NCBI RefSeq assembly: GCF_024721115.1
Contig: NZ_JAMDHK010000001.1
Location: forward strand, 494,762-558,761
DNA: 64,000 bases
Direction: 5' to 3'
Source: Salipiger pentaromativorans
Lineage (GTDB): Bacteria > Pseudomonadota > Alphaproteobacteria > Rhodobacterales > Rhodobacteraceae
Under the pieces are notes generated by a model, which was not told where the DNA came from, did not search any database, and saw only the letters and a list, made by a program, of their open reading frames with translations. This document shows positions 13,603-21,251 of this stretch, piece by piece; positions within the stretch are counted from its first letter, which is position 1, and the number at the start of each line of letters is the position of its first letter. Made by a program: the position numbers and the translations under genes.

Positions 13603-13806
13603 TCAGCAGCGCGACGGGTAGCGCTGGCAATAGGCGATGTTGCCGGCCGCGCCGACAACGGCGCCGGTCGCGAGGTCGCCATCGACGGCGACAGCGGTGG
13701 CCGCACCGGCCCCTGCGCCGATGAGCGCCTGTTCGCCCAGCGTGTCGCCGCAGGCCGAGAGCCCGGCCAGCGCCGCGCCGAGAGTGAGGAATTTGACGAT
13801 CTGCAT
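13603..13806 (-). CDS. Small glycine/alanine-rich lipoprotein
   Basis: A 67-residue protein with a lipoprotein signal: MQIVKFLTLGAALAGLSAC, lipobox LSAC with lipidated Cys19. The mature part has alternating Gly/Ala (ALIGAGAGAATAVAVDGDLA and GAVVGAAGNIAYC), resembling a glycine-zipper segment, and ends in two Cys (Cys59 and Cys67) that could form a disulfide. It is predicted to sit in the periplasm or outer membrane. The function is not known. A strong terminator follows it, so it is a short independent transcript. Confidence 0.78.
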   Translation of the reverse strand: MQIVKFLTLGAALAGLSACGDTLGEQALIGAGAGAATAVAVDGDLATGAVVGAAGNIAYCQRYPSRC

Positions 13807-14143
13807 TGTTCTCCGTCCCTAATGGATTTGACTGCCGATGCAGCCATAACCCACAGAACGACCCTCGGGTTCCAGCCCGATTTCCGCCACAGAGCGTGAT
13901 CGGCAAGCCTTTGCCGATCAAGGATTTTCCGGTCTGAAACGGGAAAAACGGACGACGGGCCAGGGGATGTACCACGTCGTCCGCAAGGGGAAGGGTAACG
14001 GTGAATGAAAGGTGCCCTACGGAGACACCGAACAACTCGCAACACGGTTAGATTGCCCGAGTCGCCCGACCCCGCATAGAAGAAGCTGGCCGCCGCAGAG
14101 ACATCGGCGCGGTTTCGCGCAAACTCGCCTTCCGGTGGCAAGA
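13807..14143. other. Gene-free interval with a 9-bp hairpin
   Basis: This 337-bp gap should contain the promoter of the small lipoprotein gene (minus strand). The only clear structure is a perfect inverted repeat GATCGGCAA/TTGCCGATC with a 4-nt loop at 13898-13919. It is followed on the plus strand by AAGGATTTTCC, but no plus-strand gene is upstream to need a terminator. I see no convincing reading frame or RNA gene. Confidence 0.5.
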
Positions 14144-14506
14144 TCACGCCCATTCCTCGCCCTCCTCGAACGCATCGGGAAAGGCCGCGCGGGCCGCCTG
14201 CTCGTCGATGATCAGCAGCGCGTCATAGCTTTCGGGATCGAACGGATCGTCATAGGGCAGCACTTCGCGCCCGAAGAGCCAGCTCAGCCGCCCGGCGTCG
14301 AGATTGCCGCGTTCAAAGGGTTCGGTGCCAAAATAGGCCCAGAGCGACGCCATGAAGGCAAGATCCGCGCGCTTGTCCACGGATTTGCGGTCGCGATAGC
14401 GCTCGCGCCGGACCAGCGGGGTGACCCCCTTGGGATTGGCCCGGCGAATGGTGAACTGGAAGTCGGTGCCGGGAAGGCGCCCGGGGAAACCGCGATGCTT
14501 CAGCAT
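14144..14506 (-). CDS. Conserved hypothetical protein, 120 residues
   Basis: I do not recognise the family. The protein starts MLKHRGFPGRLPGTDFQFTI, has a basic central part (RRERYRDRKSVDKRADLAF) and an acidic C terminus (AFPDAFEEGEEWA). There is no signal peptide or membrane segment, so it is probably cytoplasmic. It lies 69 bp after the stop of the Asn/Gln-rich lipoprotein gene on the same strand and may share its transcript. Codon use fits its neighbours. Confidence 0.7.
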   Translation of the reverse strand: MLKHRGFPGRLPGTDFQFTIRRANPKGVTPLVRRERYRDRKSVDKRADLAFMASLWAYFGTEPFERGNLDAGRLSWLFGREVLPYDDPFDPESYDALLIIDEQAARAAFPDAFEEGEEWA

Positions 14507-14575
14507 GACACGCTCTCCCCGGCCGGACCAAAGCCCCCGGCACCGCTGTGGGTGACCCCGTCAGGGAACCGGCGC

Positions 14576-14953
14576 TCAGCTCCCCTGAGACTGATTGTTG
14601 TTCTGGTTGTTATTCTGATTGTTGTTCTGGTTCTGGGTGTTTTCACGGTTCTGGTTCTGGTTGCCGGAGCCCGTGCCGGTGTCGGTATCGTCACCGCCGT
14701 CGTCACTGCCGCCACCGGCACCGCCCGATGTGCTGCCGTCGCCGCCGGCGGCCATTCCGGTTGCCGCGGGCGCATAGGCCACGGGAACGCAGACCTCGCC
14801 CTGCAGAACGTAATCGCCGGGGCAATAAAGCGCATTGCCGAATTTGTCGGCGATGGGCTCCGGCCCGACCGGCACCGGAACGGGCTCGCTTTGCGTACAG
14901 GCGAGCAGCCCGCCCGAGGCGAGCAATGTGAGAAGGATGTTACGTGCGTGCAT
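14576..14953 (-). CDS. Lipoprotein with Gly/Asp-rich linker and Asn/Gln-repeat tail
   Basis: A 125-residue protein. MHARNILLTLLASGGLLAC is a lipoprotein signal with lipobox LLAC and lipidated Cys19. Residues 20-60 form a small domain with two further Cys (ALYCPGDYVLQGEVCVPVAY), probably a disulfide loop. Residues about 68-97 are Gly/Ser/Asp-rich, and 98-125 are almost only Asn and Gln with three consecutive NNNQ units. Such tails are low-complexity and often disordered. I know no function. The gene lies between pccA and pccB on the same strand. Confidence 0.75.
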   Translation of the reverse strand: MHARNILLTLLASGGLLACTQSEPVPVPVGPEPIADKFGNALYCPGDYVLQGEVCVPVAYAPAATGMAAGGDGSTSGGAGGGSDDGGDDTDTGTGSGNQNQNRENTQNQNNNQNNNQNNNQSQGS

Positions 14954-15133
14954 GTCACTGTCCCCGCGACAATCGTGGATGAGAGCGATTCAGCGCATTC
15001 TGCGCAGGATCGGGGACCATGGTAACCGGGTCGTGAGAAAATGTCATGAAGTCCGTCTCTTACAGACGGAAAAACACGAGCTGAGGGGACGAAGACACGC
15101 CCAGCCCGCAGCGGCGCCACGGCGCCCGAAAGG

Positions 15134-15157
15134 GGGACGGGCCGAAGGGCCCGTCCC
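15134..15157 (-). terminator. UUCG-loop hairpin, probable terminator of the 47-residue lipoprotein gene
   Basis: A perfect 10-bp stem (GGGACGGGCC with its complement) closes a 4-nt loop that on the minus strand reads CTTC next to G, forming the stable C(UUCG)G arrangement. It begins 10 bp after the stop at 15167. The downstream T run is poor (CCTTTCGG), so termination strength is uncertain. Confidence 0.65.
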
Positions 15158-15166
15158 GAAGTCCGG

Positions 15167-15310
15167 TTACTTGTACTTACCGGTGTAGACGGGCTCGACG
15201 CTGATCGGCTCGGGATCGACCACGACGAACTCTTCTTCCTGCTGACCGCCGCAAGCGGTGAGGCCGAAGTAAAGGCCCAGCATGGCAAGAACTTTGATGC
15301 TCTTGGACAT
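15167..15310 (-). CDS. Very small lipoprotein, 47 residues
   Basis: The reading frame gives MSKSIKVLAMLGLYFGLTAC then GGQQEEEFVVVDPEPISVEP and ends VYTGKYK. The lipobox LTAC places the lipidated Cys at 20, leaving a 28-residue acidic mature peptide. An AGGAGAAAGAG ribosome-binding site (complement of 15311-15321) precedes the ATG. The gene has its own hairpin terminator. The lipoprotein signal, ribosome-binding site and terminator together make this a real gene despite its length. The function is unknown. Confidence 0.8.
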   Translation of the reverse strand: MSKSIKVLAMLGLYFGLTACGGQQEEEFVVVDPEPISVEPVYTGKYK

Positions 15311-15378
15311 CTCTTTCTCCTGTCAGGTTCAACGAAACCGACAGGACCTGTCGGCCCTGCCTGTCCTCGTTCCGAGGT

Positions 15379-15402
15379 AACGATTGCTTGGGTGCAATCG
15401 TT
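15379..15402. other. 9-bp inverted repeat in the 15311-15524 interval
   Basis: AACGATTGC and its complement GCAATCGTT are separated by 6 nt, followed on the plus strand by TT then CG. It lies 122 bp past the stop of the DUF6497 gene and 69 bp upstream of the 47-residue lipoprotein gene, both minus strand. It could be a weak terminator for the former or an operator for the latter; the sequence does not decide. Confidence 0.5.
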
Positions 15403-15524
15403 TTCGACCATATCCGAAACAGGGCGTGAAAGATATTGGGCCCGCACGCAGACGCCAACCTGTGACTCGAAAGCCGCATTCACTTGTCCACATGAGAAAC
15501 GGCTCGCAAGATGTTGTGGAAACA

Positions 15525-15941
15525 TCAGAAAGCCTCCCAGATGCAGAGACCGTCCCGAAGGCTGTAGGCCTCGAAATATTGCCGGACACTCGGCGAAGGA
15601 TCGCCGAATTCGACCGGCTCCGCCATGAGCGAGATCACGATCCGCGCGGCTGCGGGCGTGGCCTCGGCAAGCTCCGGCGCGGCGATGTCCTGGCAGAGAA
15701 AATCCATATCTGCCGCCACCTCCTCATATGGGCGCGGCTGCGCGCCGCCGATTTCAGGCGCGAGAAAGCGGAACCGGTAGATCGCCCCGCCGCCGGGATC
15801 GTCCCACAGCATCTCGTGAAAGGCGACCGGCATGCCCGAGGGCACGGTCACCGTCTCATCCAGCGCCAGCGCAGACGCAGGGCCAGCCAGGCAAAGCGCC
15901 AGCATCAGCGCCCTGGGCCCCTTCCCGACCCGCATCGTCAT
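15525..15941 (-). CDS. DUF6497-like secreted protein
   Basis: A 138-residue protein with a signal peptide (MTMRVGKGPRALMLALCLAG, cleavage near ASALA). The mature domain includes VPSGMPVAFHEMLWDDPGGG, YRFRFLAPEIGG and a C-terminal LRDGLCIWEAF; two Cys (DFLCQDIA and GLCIW) could pair. I assign it to DUF6497 by recall of the pattern; the function is unknown. The ATG at 15941 overlaps the stop of the upstream gene as ATGA, which favours it over the ATG at 15950 that adds only MGG. Confidence 0.7.
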   Translation of the reverse strand: MTMRVGKGPRALMLALCLAGPASALALDETVTVPSGMPVAFHEMLWDDPGGGAIYRFRFLAPEIGGAQPRPYEEVAADMDFLCQDIAAPELAEATPAAARIVISLMAEPVEFGDPSPSVRQYFEAYSLRDGLCIWEAF

Positions 15942-16276
15942 GCCGCCCACCCGATCCAGCGGGCGCGGTTGCCGCGATCTTCCAGCACCGCCGCGATGCG
16001 CGCTTCGGCCACCGCGCGCGGCGCGGCGCCGTCGAGCTGCCCGCCGGCGCGCAGTACGAGCCCCTCCGGTGTCTCGCGCAGCGACACGCAGGGCGAGAAC
16101 CCCCGCAGATCCTGCAACGCGCGCCAGAGATCCTGGCGCACCTGATGCGCCAGCCTCCCCTTGCGGGCGACACGCGGCAGCCGGGTCTCGACGCTCAGGT
16201 CGAAACGCGGCGGCCAGCGCCGGGCAAGGGTCAGCGCCTCGCCGTCCCGCTGCATATGCCAGCCCCTGTGGCCCAT
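15938..16276 (-). CDS. Conserved hypothetical protein downstream of pccB
   Basis: A 112-residue protein starting MGHRGWHMQRDGEALTLARR, with an internal ATG eight codons later as an alternative start. It is basic, has no signal peptide or membrane segment, and ends AVLEDRGNRARWIGWAA. I do not recognise the family. It begins 19 bp after the pccB stop and overlaps the DUF6497 gene by four bases, so pccB, this gene and the DUF6497 gene form a probable operon. Confidence 0.68.
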   Translation of the reverse strand: MGHRGWHMQRDGEALTLARRWPPRFDLSVETRLPRVARKGRLAHQVRQDLWRALQDLRGFSPCVSLRETPEGLVLRAGGQLDGAAPRAVAEARIAAVLEDRGNRARWIGWAA

Positions 16277-16295
16277 CACTCCTCCCCGGACCGGC

Positions 16296-17828
16296 TCAGA
16301 GCGGGATATTGTCGTGCTTCTTCCACGGATTGCTGAGCTTCTTGTTGCGCAGCATGGCAAAGGCACGGCTCACCCGGCGACGGGTCGAGCGCGGCTGGAT
16401 CACCTCGTCGATGAACCCGCGTTCGGCCGCCACGAAGGGGTTGGCGAAACGATCTTCGTAATCCTGCGTGTGCTTGGCGATCTTCTCGGCATCGCCCAGA
16501 TCGGCACGGTGGATGATCTCGGTCGCGCCCTTGGCGCCCATCACCGCGATCTCGGCCGTCGGCCAGGCATAGTTCACATCGCCGCGCAGATGTTTGGAGG
16601 CCATCACGTCATAAGCCCCGCCATAGGCCTTGCGGGTGATCACCGTCACCTTCGGCACCGTCGCCTCGCCATAGGCGAAGAGCAGCTTGGCACCGTGCTT
16701 GATGACGCCGCCGTATTCCTGGCCGGTGCCCGGCAGGAAGCCCGGCACGTCCACAAAGGTCAGGATCGGAATCTCGAAACAGTCGCAGAACCGCACGAAC
16801 CGCGCGGCCTTTTTCGAGCTGTCGATGTCGAGACAGCCCGCCAGCACCATCGGCTGGTTCGCCACCACGCCCACGGTCTGGCCTTCCAGGCGGATGAAGC
16901 CGGTGATGATGTTCTTGGCGTGCTCTTCCTGGATCTCGTAGAAATCGCCCTCGTCCGCGACCTTCAGGATCAGTTCCTTCATGTCATAGGGCTGGTTGGC
17001 GTTTTCCGGGATGATCGTGTCGAGCGAATTTTCCACCCGGTCCACATCGTCGAAGAAGGGTCGCACGGGCGGCTTTTCGCGATTGTTGAGCGGCAGGAAA
17101 TCGACCAGGCGCCGCACCTCGGCCAGCGCCTCGACATCGTTTTCGAAGGCGCCGTCGGCGACCGAGGATTTCTTGGTGTGGGTGGAGGCCCCGCCCAGCT
17201 CCTCGGCGGTCACCACCTCGTTGGTCACGGTCTTCACCACGTCGGGGCCGGTGACGAACATGTAAGAGGTGTCTTTCACCATGAAGATGAAATCGGTCAT
17301 GGCGGGCGAATAGACCGCGCCGCCGGCGCAGGGGCCCATGATGACCGAGATCTGCGGGATCACGCCCGAGGCCTCGATATTGCGCTGGAAGATCTCGGCA
17401 TAACCGGCCAGCGAGTCGACGCCCTCCTGGATCCGCGCACCGCCGGAATCGTTGAGACCGATCACCGGGGCGCCGTTCTGCACTGCCATATCCATGATCT
17501 TGCAGATCTTCATCGCATGGGTGGCCGAGACAGAGCCGCCCAGAACGGTGAAGTCCTGGCTGAAGACATAGACCATGCGGCCATTGATCGTGCCCCAGCC
17601 GGTGACCACGCCATCGCCATAGGGACGGTTCTTTTCCATGCCGAAATCGGTGCAGCGATGGGCGACGAACATGTCGTATTCTTCGAAACTGCCCTCGTCG
17701 AGCAAGAGCTCGATCCGTTCGCGCGCGGTCAGCTTGCCCTTGGCATGCTGCGCATCAATCCGCTTCTGGCCCCCTCCGAGCCGCGCCCCGCTGCGGCGCT
17801 CTTCCAGTTCGTGCAGAATGTCTTTCAT
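16296..17828 (-). CDS. pccB: PccB, propionyl-CoA carboxylase beta (carboxyltransferase) subunit
   Basis: A 510-residue crotonase-fold carboxyltransferase that moves CO2 from carboxybiotin on PccA to propionyl-CoA. The N-terminal half contains [20 protein letters not shown] and the oxyanion-hole region [16 protein letters not shown]. The C-terminal half contains [19 protein letters not shown] and [13 protein letters not shown]. Length matches PccB. The ATG at 17828 is chosen because [12 protein letters not shown] is the family start; an upstream in-frame extension would cross the operator region. The promoter region 17829-18002 contains TTTGCAAA-type sites, consistent with control by the PccR encoded at 19321. 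Confidence 0.97.
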   Translation of the reverse strand: MKDILHELEERRSGARLGGGQKRIDAQHAKGKLTARERIELLLDEGSFEEYDMFVAHRCTDFGMEKNRPYGDGVVTGWGTINGRMVYVFSQDFTVLGGSVSATHAMKICKIMDMAVQNGAPVIGLNDSGGARIQEGVDSLAGYAEIFQRNIEASGVIPQISVIMGPCAGGAVYSPAMTDFIFMVKDTSYMFVTGPDVVKTVTNEVVTAEELGGASTHTKKSSVADGAFENDVEALAEVRRLVDFLPLNNREKPPVRPFFDDVDRVENSLDTIIPENANQPYDMKELILKVADEGDFYEIQEEHAKNIITGFIRLEGQTVGVVANQPMVLAGCLDIDSSKKAARFVRFCDCFEIPILTFVDVPGFLPGTGQEYGGVIKHGAKLLFAYGEATVPKVTVITRKAYGGAYDVMASKHLRGDVNYAWPTAEIAVMGAKGATEIIHRADLGDAEKIAKHTQDYEDRFANPFVAAERGFIDEVIQPRSTRRRVSRAFAMLRNKKLSNPWKKHDNIPL

Positions 17829-17889
17829 GGCCGTCCCTTTCGTTTGGCAGGACCATACAGAGGCGGCATGGCCGCTCAAGTCAAATTCG

Positions 17890-17944
17890 GCAAATTTGCA
17901 AATTGTGGAAAGAGTCAAATTTGCGAAACGCAAAATCGCAAAAT
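17890..17944. promoter_or_regulatory. ScfR/PccR-type operator cluster between pccB and the MFS gene
   Basis: An AT-rich island in the 174-bp divergent promoter. GCAAATTTGC (17890-17899) overlaps the perfect palindrome AATTTGCAAATT (17893-17904), which contains TTTGCAAA at 17895-17902. TTTGCG-AAA-CGCAAA is at 17920-17934, and CGCAAAAT is tandemly repeated at 17929-17944. ScfR regulators (RamB, PccR) are known to use TTTGCAAA-like sites, and a pccR gene lies 1.3 kb away. The site is 62-116 bp from the pccB ATG and 59-113 bp from the divergent ATG. Confidence 0.8.
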
Positions 17945-18002
17945 CACCTCATCCGCGTGCGCCGAATGGACATTTCCCCGTTTCGGCCCTACCCCTTTCT
18001 CC

Positions 18003-19229
18003 ATGCAAACCGCGCCTCTGGTCCGTTTTCTGGACCGCACGACTCCGCCGCATATTGTCACACTTATCCTGCTGGCAGGTTTATCCGCGCTTGCGATGAA
18101 CGTCTTTTTGCCCTCGCTGCCCAACATGACGGCGCATTTCAACACCGAATATCGCCTGATGCAGCTTTCGGTCGCGATCTACCTGGGCGTGAACGCGGTT
18201 CTGCAGATCCTCATCGGACCCGTCTCCGACAAGTTCGGGCGCCGCCCGGTGATTCTCTGGGGGCTCGGGCTGTTCCTGGTGGCGACGCTGGGCTGCATCT
18301 TTGCCCCCAACGTGGCGGTTTTCCTCGCCTTCCGCATGTGTCAGGCGGTGATCGTCACCGCCATGGTGCTGTCGCGCGCGGTGGTGCGTGACATGGTTTC
18401 GCAGGATCAGGCCGCCTCGATGATCGGCTATGTCACCATGGGGGTCGCCGTGGTGCCGATGGTCGGCCCGGTTTTCGGCGGCGTGCTGGACCAGATGTTC
18501 GGGTGGCAGGCCAGCTTCTGGATGCTCTTCGTGCTTGGCGCCCTCATCCTCTGGCTGAGCTGGCGCGATCTGGGCGAGACCTCGCGCGCCAGCAGCCTGT
18601 CGCTCGCGCGGCAGTTCCGCGAATATCCCGAACTGCTGCGCAGCCCGCGGTTCTGGGGCTATGCGCTGACCGCCGCCTTCTGCTCGGGCGCCTTCTTCGC
18701 CTATCTCGGCGGCGCCCCTTTCGTCGGCTCGCAGGTGTTTGGCCTCGACCCCGCCACGCTGGGCTTTTTCTTCGGCGTGCCGGCGGTGGGCTATTTCACC
18801 GGCAACGGGCTGTCGGGGCGGTTCTCGGCCCGGGTCGGCATCAACCGGATGATTCTCTGGGGCTGCCTGATCAATGCCGGCGGGCTGGGGATGGCGCTGC
18901 TGGCCTTCGCTTTCGGCTTCCAGTCGGAATGGACCTTCTTCGGCTTCATGGCCTTTGTCGGGCTCGGCAACGGCATGACCATCCCCAACGCCACCTCCGG
19001 CTCGCTGTCGGTGCGTCCGCATCTGGCGGGCACCGCCTCGGGCCTCGGCGGCGCGATCATGATCGGCGGCGGCGCGGCGCTGTCGGCGCTCGCGGGCGCA
19101 CTGCTGAAACCCGGCACCGGCGCCTGGCCGCTGCTCTGGCTGATGTTCGCCACCGGCGCCGCCTCCATCGTCGCCATCCTCATGGTGATCCGCCGCGAAC
19201 GCCGGCTGCGGGGCCTGGGAACGCTCTGA
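18003..19229 (+). CDS. MFS efflux transporter, Bcr/CflA type
   Basis: A 408-residue integral inner-membrane protein with about 12 hydrophobic segments. The MFS loop 2-3 motif is GPVSDKFGRRPVILWG near residue 73. The first helix region HIVTLILLAGLSALAMNVFLPSLP and the spacing match Bcr/CflA drug-resistance exporters. The substrate is unknown; location next to pccB hints at organic acid or acyl export, but this is only an inference. The ATG at 18003 follows the operator region, so the gene may share PccR control. It is followed by pccR after 91 bp. Confidence 0.85.
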   Translation: MQTAPLVRFLDRTTPPHIVTLILLAGLSALAMNVFLPSLPNMTAHFNTEYRLMQLSVAIYLGVNAVLQILIGPVSDKFGRRPVILWGLGLFLVATLGCIFAPNVAVFLAFRMCQAVIVTAMVLSRAVVRDMVSQDQAASMIGYVTMGVAVVPMVGPVFGGVLDQMFGWQASFWMLFVLGALILWLSWRDLGETSRASSLSLARQFREYPELLRSPRFWGYALTAAFCSGAFFAYLGGAPFVGSQVFGLDPATLGFFFGVPAVGYFTGNGLSGRFSARVGINRMILWGCLINAGGLGMALLAFAFGFQSEWTFFGFMAFVGLGNGMTIPNATSGSLSVRPHLAGTASGLGGAIMIGGGAALSALAGALLKPGTGAWPLLWLMFATGAASIVAILMVIRRERRLRGLGTL

Positions 19230-19265
19230 CCTCCGCCACATGAGGGCTGGACCTCGCCCGCTGGA

Positions 19266-19303
19266 TTTGCAAAGTAGCTCCCCACCCGACGCTAATCTGC
19301 AAA
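19266..19303 (+). promoter_or_regulatory. Candidate PccR autoregulatory site
   Basis: TTTGCAAA at 19266-19273 and TCTGCAAA at 19296-19303, 30 bp apart start to start (about three helical turns). Both lie in the 91-bp gap before pccR, the second 17 bp before its ATG. The same 30-bp phasing is seen upstream of pyc. Confidence 0.65.
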
Positions 19304-19320
19304 CGGGCACGGAGGGGATC

Positions 19321-20712
19321 ATGGCCACACGCAAGCTCTATGCGGGCGCCAAGCTGCGCGACCTGCGCGGACGGCTCGGGCTGACGCAAAAGGATTTTGC
19401 CGCCAAGCTGGGGATTTCGCTGCCCTATCTGAACCAGATGGAGAACAACAACCGCCCGGTCTCGACCACGGTGGTGCTCGCACTGGCGCAGGAATTCGGC
19501 TTCGACGTGACCGAGCTGGGCCAGGGCGACAGCGAGCGGCTGGTCTCGGACATGCGCGAGGCGCTGGCAGACCCGGTCTTCGGCGAAACGCCGCCGCTGG
19601 CCGATCTGCGGCTCACCGCGTCAAACGCCCCGGCCCTCGCCCGCGCCTTCCTCGAACTGCACCGCGCCTATCGCCAGACCCACGAACGGCTGGCCTCGCT
19701 CGACGAGGCGCTGGGGCGCGAAGGCGCGCAGCTCCAGCCCTCGCCCTGGGAAGAGGTGCGCGATTTCTTTCACTATTGCGACAATTACATCGACGCGGTG
19801 GACCGTGCGGCCGAGCATTACGCGCAGCACCTCGCCGGCGATATGCGCGCCGCGGTGATCGCCCGCCTGCGCGAACGCGGCATCGCGGTCGAGATCACCC
19901 AGACCGCCACGCTGCGCGCCTACGATCCCGAGCGCCGGCAGCTCACGCTCTCCGGTCTGGTGCCGCCCGAGACCCAGACCTTTCAGCTTCTGGTACAGAT
20001 CGCTCTGCTGCGGCAGAACGACCTTCTGGAAGCGACGCTGGATCTGGCCCGGTTCCAGTCCGACGCCGCCCGCGCCATCGCCAAGCTGGGGCTGGCGAAT
20101 TACTTCGCCGGCGCCGCGCTGATGCCCTATGGCCGGTTTCTTGCCGCAGCCCAGGAGACGCGCCACGACCTGGAACTGCTCGCCGCGCGTTTCGGCGCCT
20201 CGATCGAGCAGGTGGCGCATAGGCTCTCGACGCTGCAGCGGCCCGGCGCCAAGGGCATCCCCTTCTTCTTCGCCCGGGTCGATCAGGCGGGCACGATCAC
20301 CAAGCGGCACTCGGCCACACGGCTGCAATTCGCCCGCTTCGGCGGCGCCTGCCCGCTGTGGAACGTGCACCGCGCCTTCGAGACGCCGGGCCGCTTCCTG
20401 CGCCAGCTCGCCGAGACGCCGGACGGGGTGCGCTATGTGCTGCTGGCCCGCGACGTCACCAAGCGCGGCGGCCATTTCGGCGCCCCCGTCCGGCGCTATG
20501 CCATGGCACTCGGATGCGAGGTGAAGCATGCGGGCGCGCTGGTCTATGCGGACGGGCTCGACCTGGGCCGCGACGGCGCCTTCGAACCCATCGGCATCTC
20601 CTGCCGGATCTGCGAGCGCACCGATTGCCACCAGCGCTCGGTGCCGCCGCTGGAAAAGCGGCTGTCGATCCATCCCGAACGGCGTGAAGTGGTGCCCTAC
20701 TCGCTGGAATAG
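19321..20712 (+). CDS. pccR: PccR, short-chain fatty acyl-CoA regulator (ScfR family)
   Basis: A 463-residue regulator. Residues about 8-65 are an XRE-type helix-turn-helix (LRDLRGRLGLTQKDFAAKLG then ISLPYLNQMENNNRP). Residues about 150-290 form the M78-like ScfR domain, and the C terminus carries the Cys-rich CRICERTDCHQRSVPP of the DUF2083-type domain. ScfR members sense acyl-CoAs; PccR controls propionyl-CoA carboxylase in Rhodobacter sphaeroides. The ATG at 19321 directly follows GGAGGGGATC. TTTGCAAA sites precede both this gene and pccB. Assignment as PccR rather than another ScfR paralogue rests on the pcc context. Confidence 0.9.
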   Translation: MATRKLYAGAKLRDLRGRLGLTQKDFAAKLGISLPYLNQMENNNRPVSTTVVLALAQEFGFDVTELGQGDSERLVSDMREALADPVFGETPPLADLRLTASNAPALARAFLELHRAYRQTHERLASLDEALGREGAQLQPSPWEEVRDFFHYCDNYIDAVDRAAEHYAQHLAGDMRAAVIARLRERGIAVEITQTATLRAYDPERRQLTLSGLVPPETQTFQLLVQIALLRQNDLLEATLDLARFQSDAARAIAKLGLANYFAGAALMPYGRFLAAAQETRHDLELLAARFGASIEQVAHRLSTLQRPGAKGIPFFFARVDQAGTITKRHSATRLQFARFGGACPLWNVHRAFETPGRFLRQLAETPDGVRYVLLARDVTKRGGHFGAPVRRYAMALGCEVKHAGALVYADGLDLGRDGAFEPIGISCRICERTDCHQRSVPPLEKRLSIHPERREVVPYSLE

Positions 20713-20727
20713 CCCGGTTTGCGACGC

Positions 20728-20750
20728 GGTGGGCAAATTGCCCACCCTAC
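20728..20750. repeat. Palindromic dispersed repeat, copy 1
   Basis: GGTGGGCA-AAT-TGCCCACC followed by CTAC, just after the pccR stop. It has 8-bp arms and a 3-nt centre. A second copy at 44934-44956 differs at two positions that change together (A/T here, G/C there), preserving pairing. It may also act as a terminator hairpin for pccR. Confidence 0.75.
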
Positions 20751-20780
20751 CTTGCCCGGCATGACAGGCGCCGTGCTTGC

Positions 20781-20850
20781 GGATGCCTCCGGCGGGCGTA
20801 TTGGGAAAGAGAAGAAGCACAAGGGTGCGCCCCTGCCCCTTCTTCTCTTT
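20781..20850 (+). repeat. Dispersed GGATGCCTCCGGCGGG repeat with long hairpin, copy A
   Basis: It begins GGATGCCTCCGGCGGGCGTA then TTGGGAAAGAG, shared in part with 33591-33630 and related to 24127-24160 and 51323-51347. It continues into a perfect 12-bp inverted repeat: AAAGAGAAGAAG at 20806-20817 and its complement at 20839-20850, with an inner 4-bp stem. It sits between pccR and gatC and could form a strong RNA hairpin. Confidence 0.7.
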
Positions 20851-20963
20851 GCAAATCCGCAAAAGAAACCTTGCGACACCGGCGCGGGACCGCCGGGCGC
20901 TTGCGACCACAGACATGGCGGAGTAAAGCGGGCGGGACGTATTCAGGACAACGGAGACCCCCG

Positions 20964-21251
20964 ATGTCGATCGACACCGATACCGCCGCCCGCGTGGCGA
21001 AACTTGCCCGGATCCGGGTGGAGGACGACCAGCTTCCCGCGCTGGCGCAGGAGTTTTCCAATATCCTCGATTTCATCGAACAGCTGAACGAGGTGGATGT
21101 GGAGGGCGTCGAGCCCATGGTCTCGGTCACGCCGATGCGGCTCAAGCGCCGTCAGGACGGGGTGACCGATGGTGGCATGCAGGACAAGATCCTGTCCAAC
21201 GCCCCCGATGCCCGCGAGGGCTTTTTTGCCGTGCCGAAGGTGGTGGAATGA
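20964..21251 (+). CDS. gatC: GatC, Asp-tRNA(Asn)/Glu-tRNA(Gln) amidotransferase subunit C
   Basis: A 95-residue subunit starting [19 protein letters not shown], with the typical [20 protein letters not shown] and the C-terminal [20 protein letters not shown] that wraps around GatA. It stabilises the GatCAB complex that amidates mischarged Glu-tRNA(Gln) or Asp-tRNA(Asn). The stop overlaps the gatA ATG as ATGA. gatB is not in the window. Confidence 0.95.
   Translation: MSIDTDTAARVAKLARIRVEDDQLPALAQEFSNILDFIEQLNEVDVEGVEPMVSVTPMRLKRRQDGVTDGGMQDKILSNAPDAREGFFAVPKVVE

Noticed and set aside
20848-20855. TTTGCAAA octamer upstream of gatC as a PccR site
   Set aside because: It is single, overlaps the stem of a dispersed repeat, and is followed by a housekeeping tRNA amidotransferase operon, so chance occurrence is more likely.
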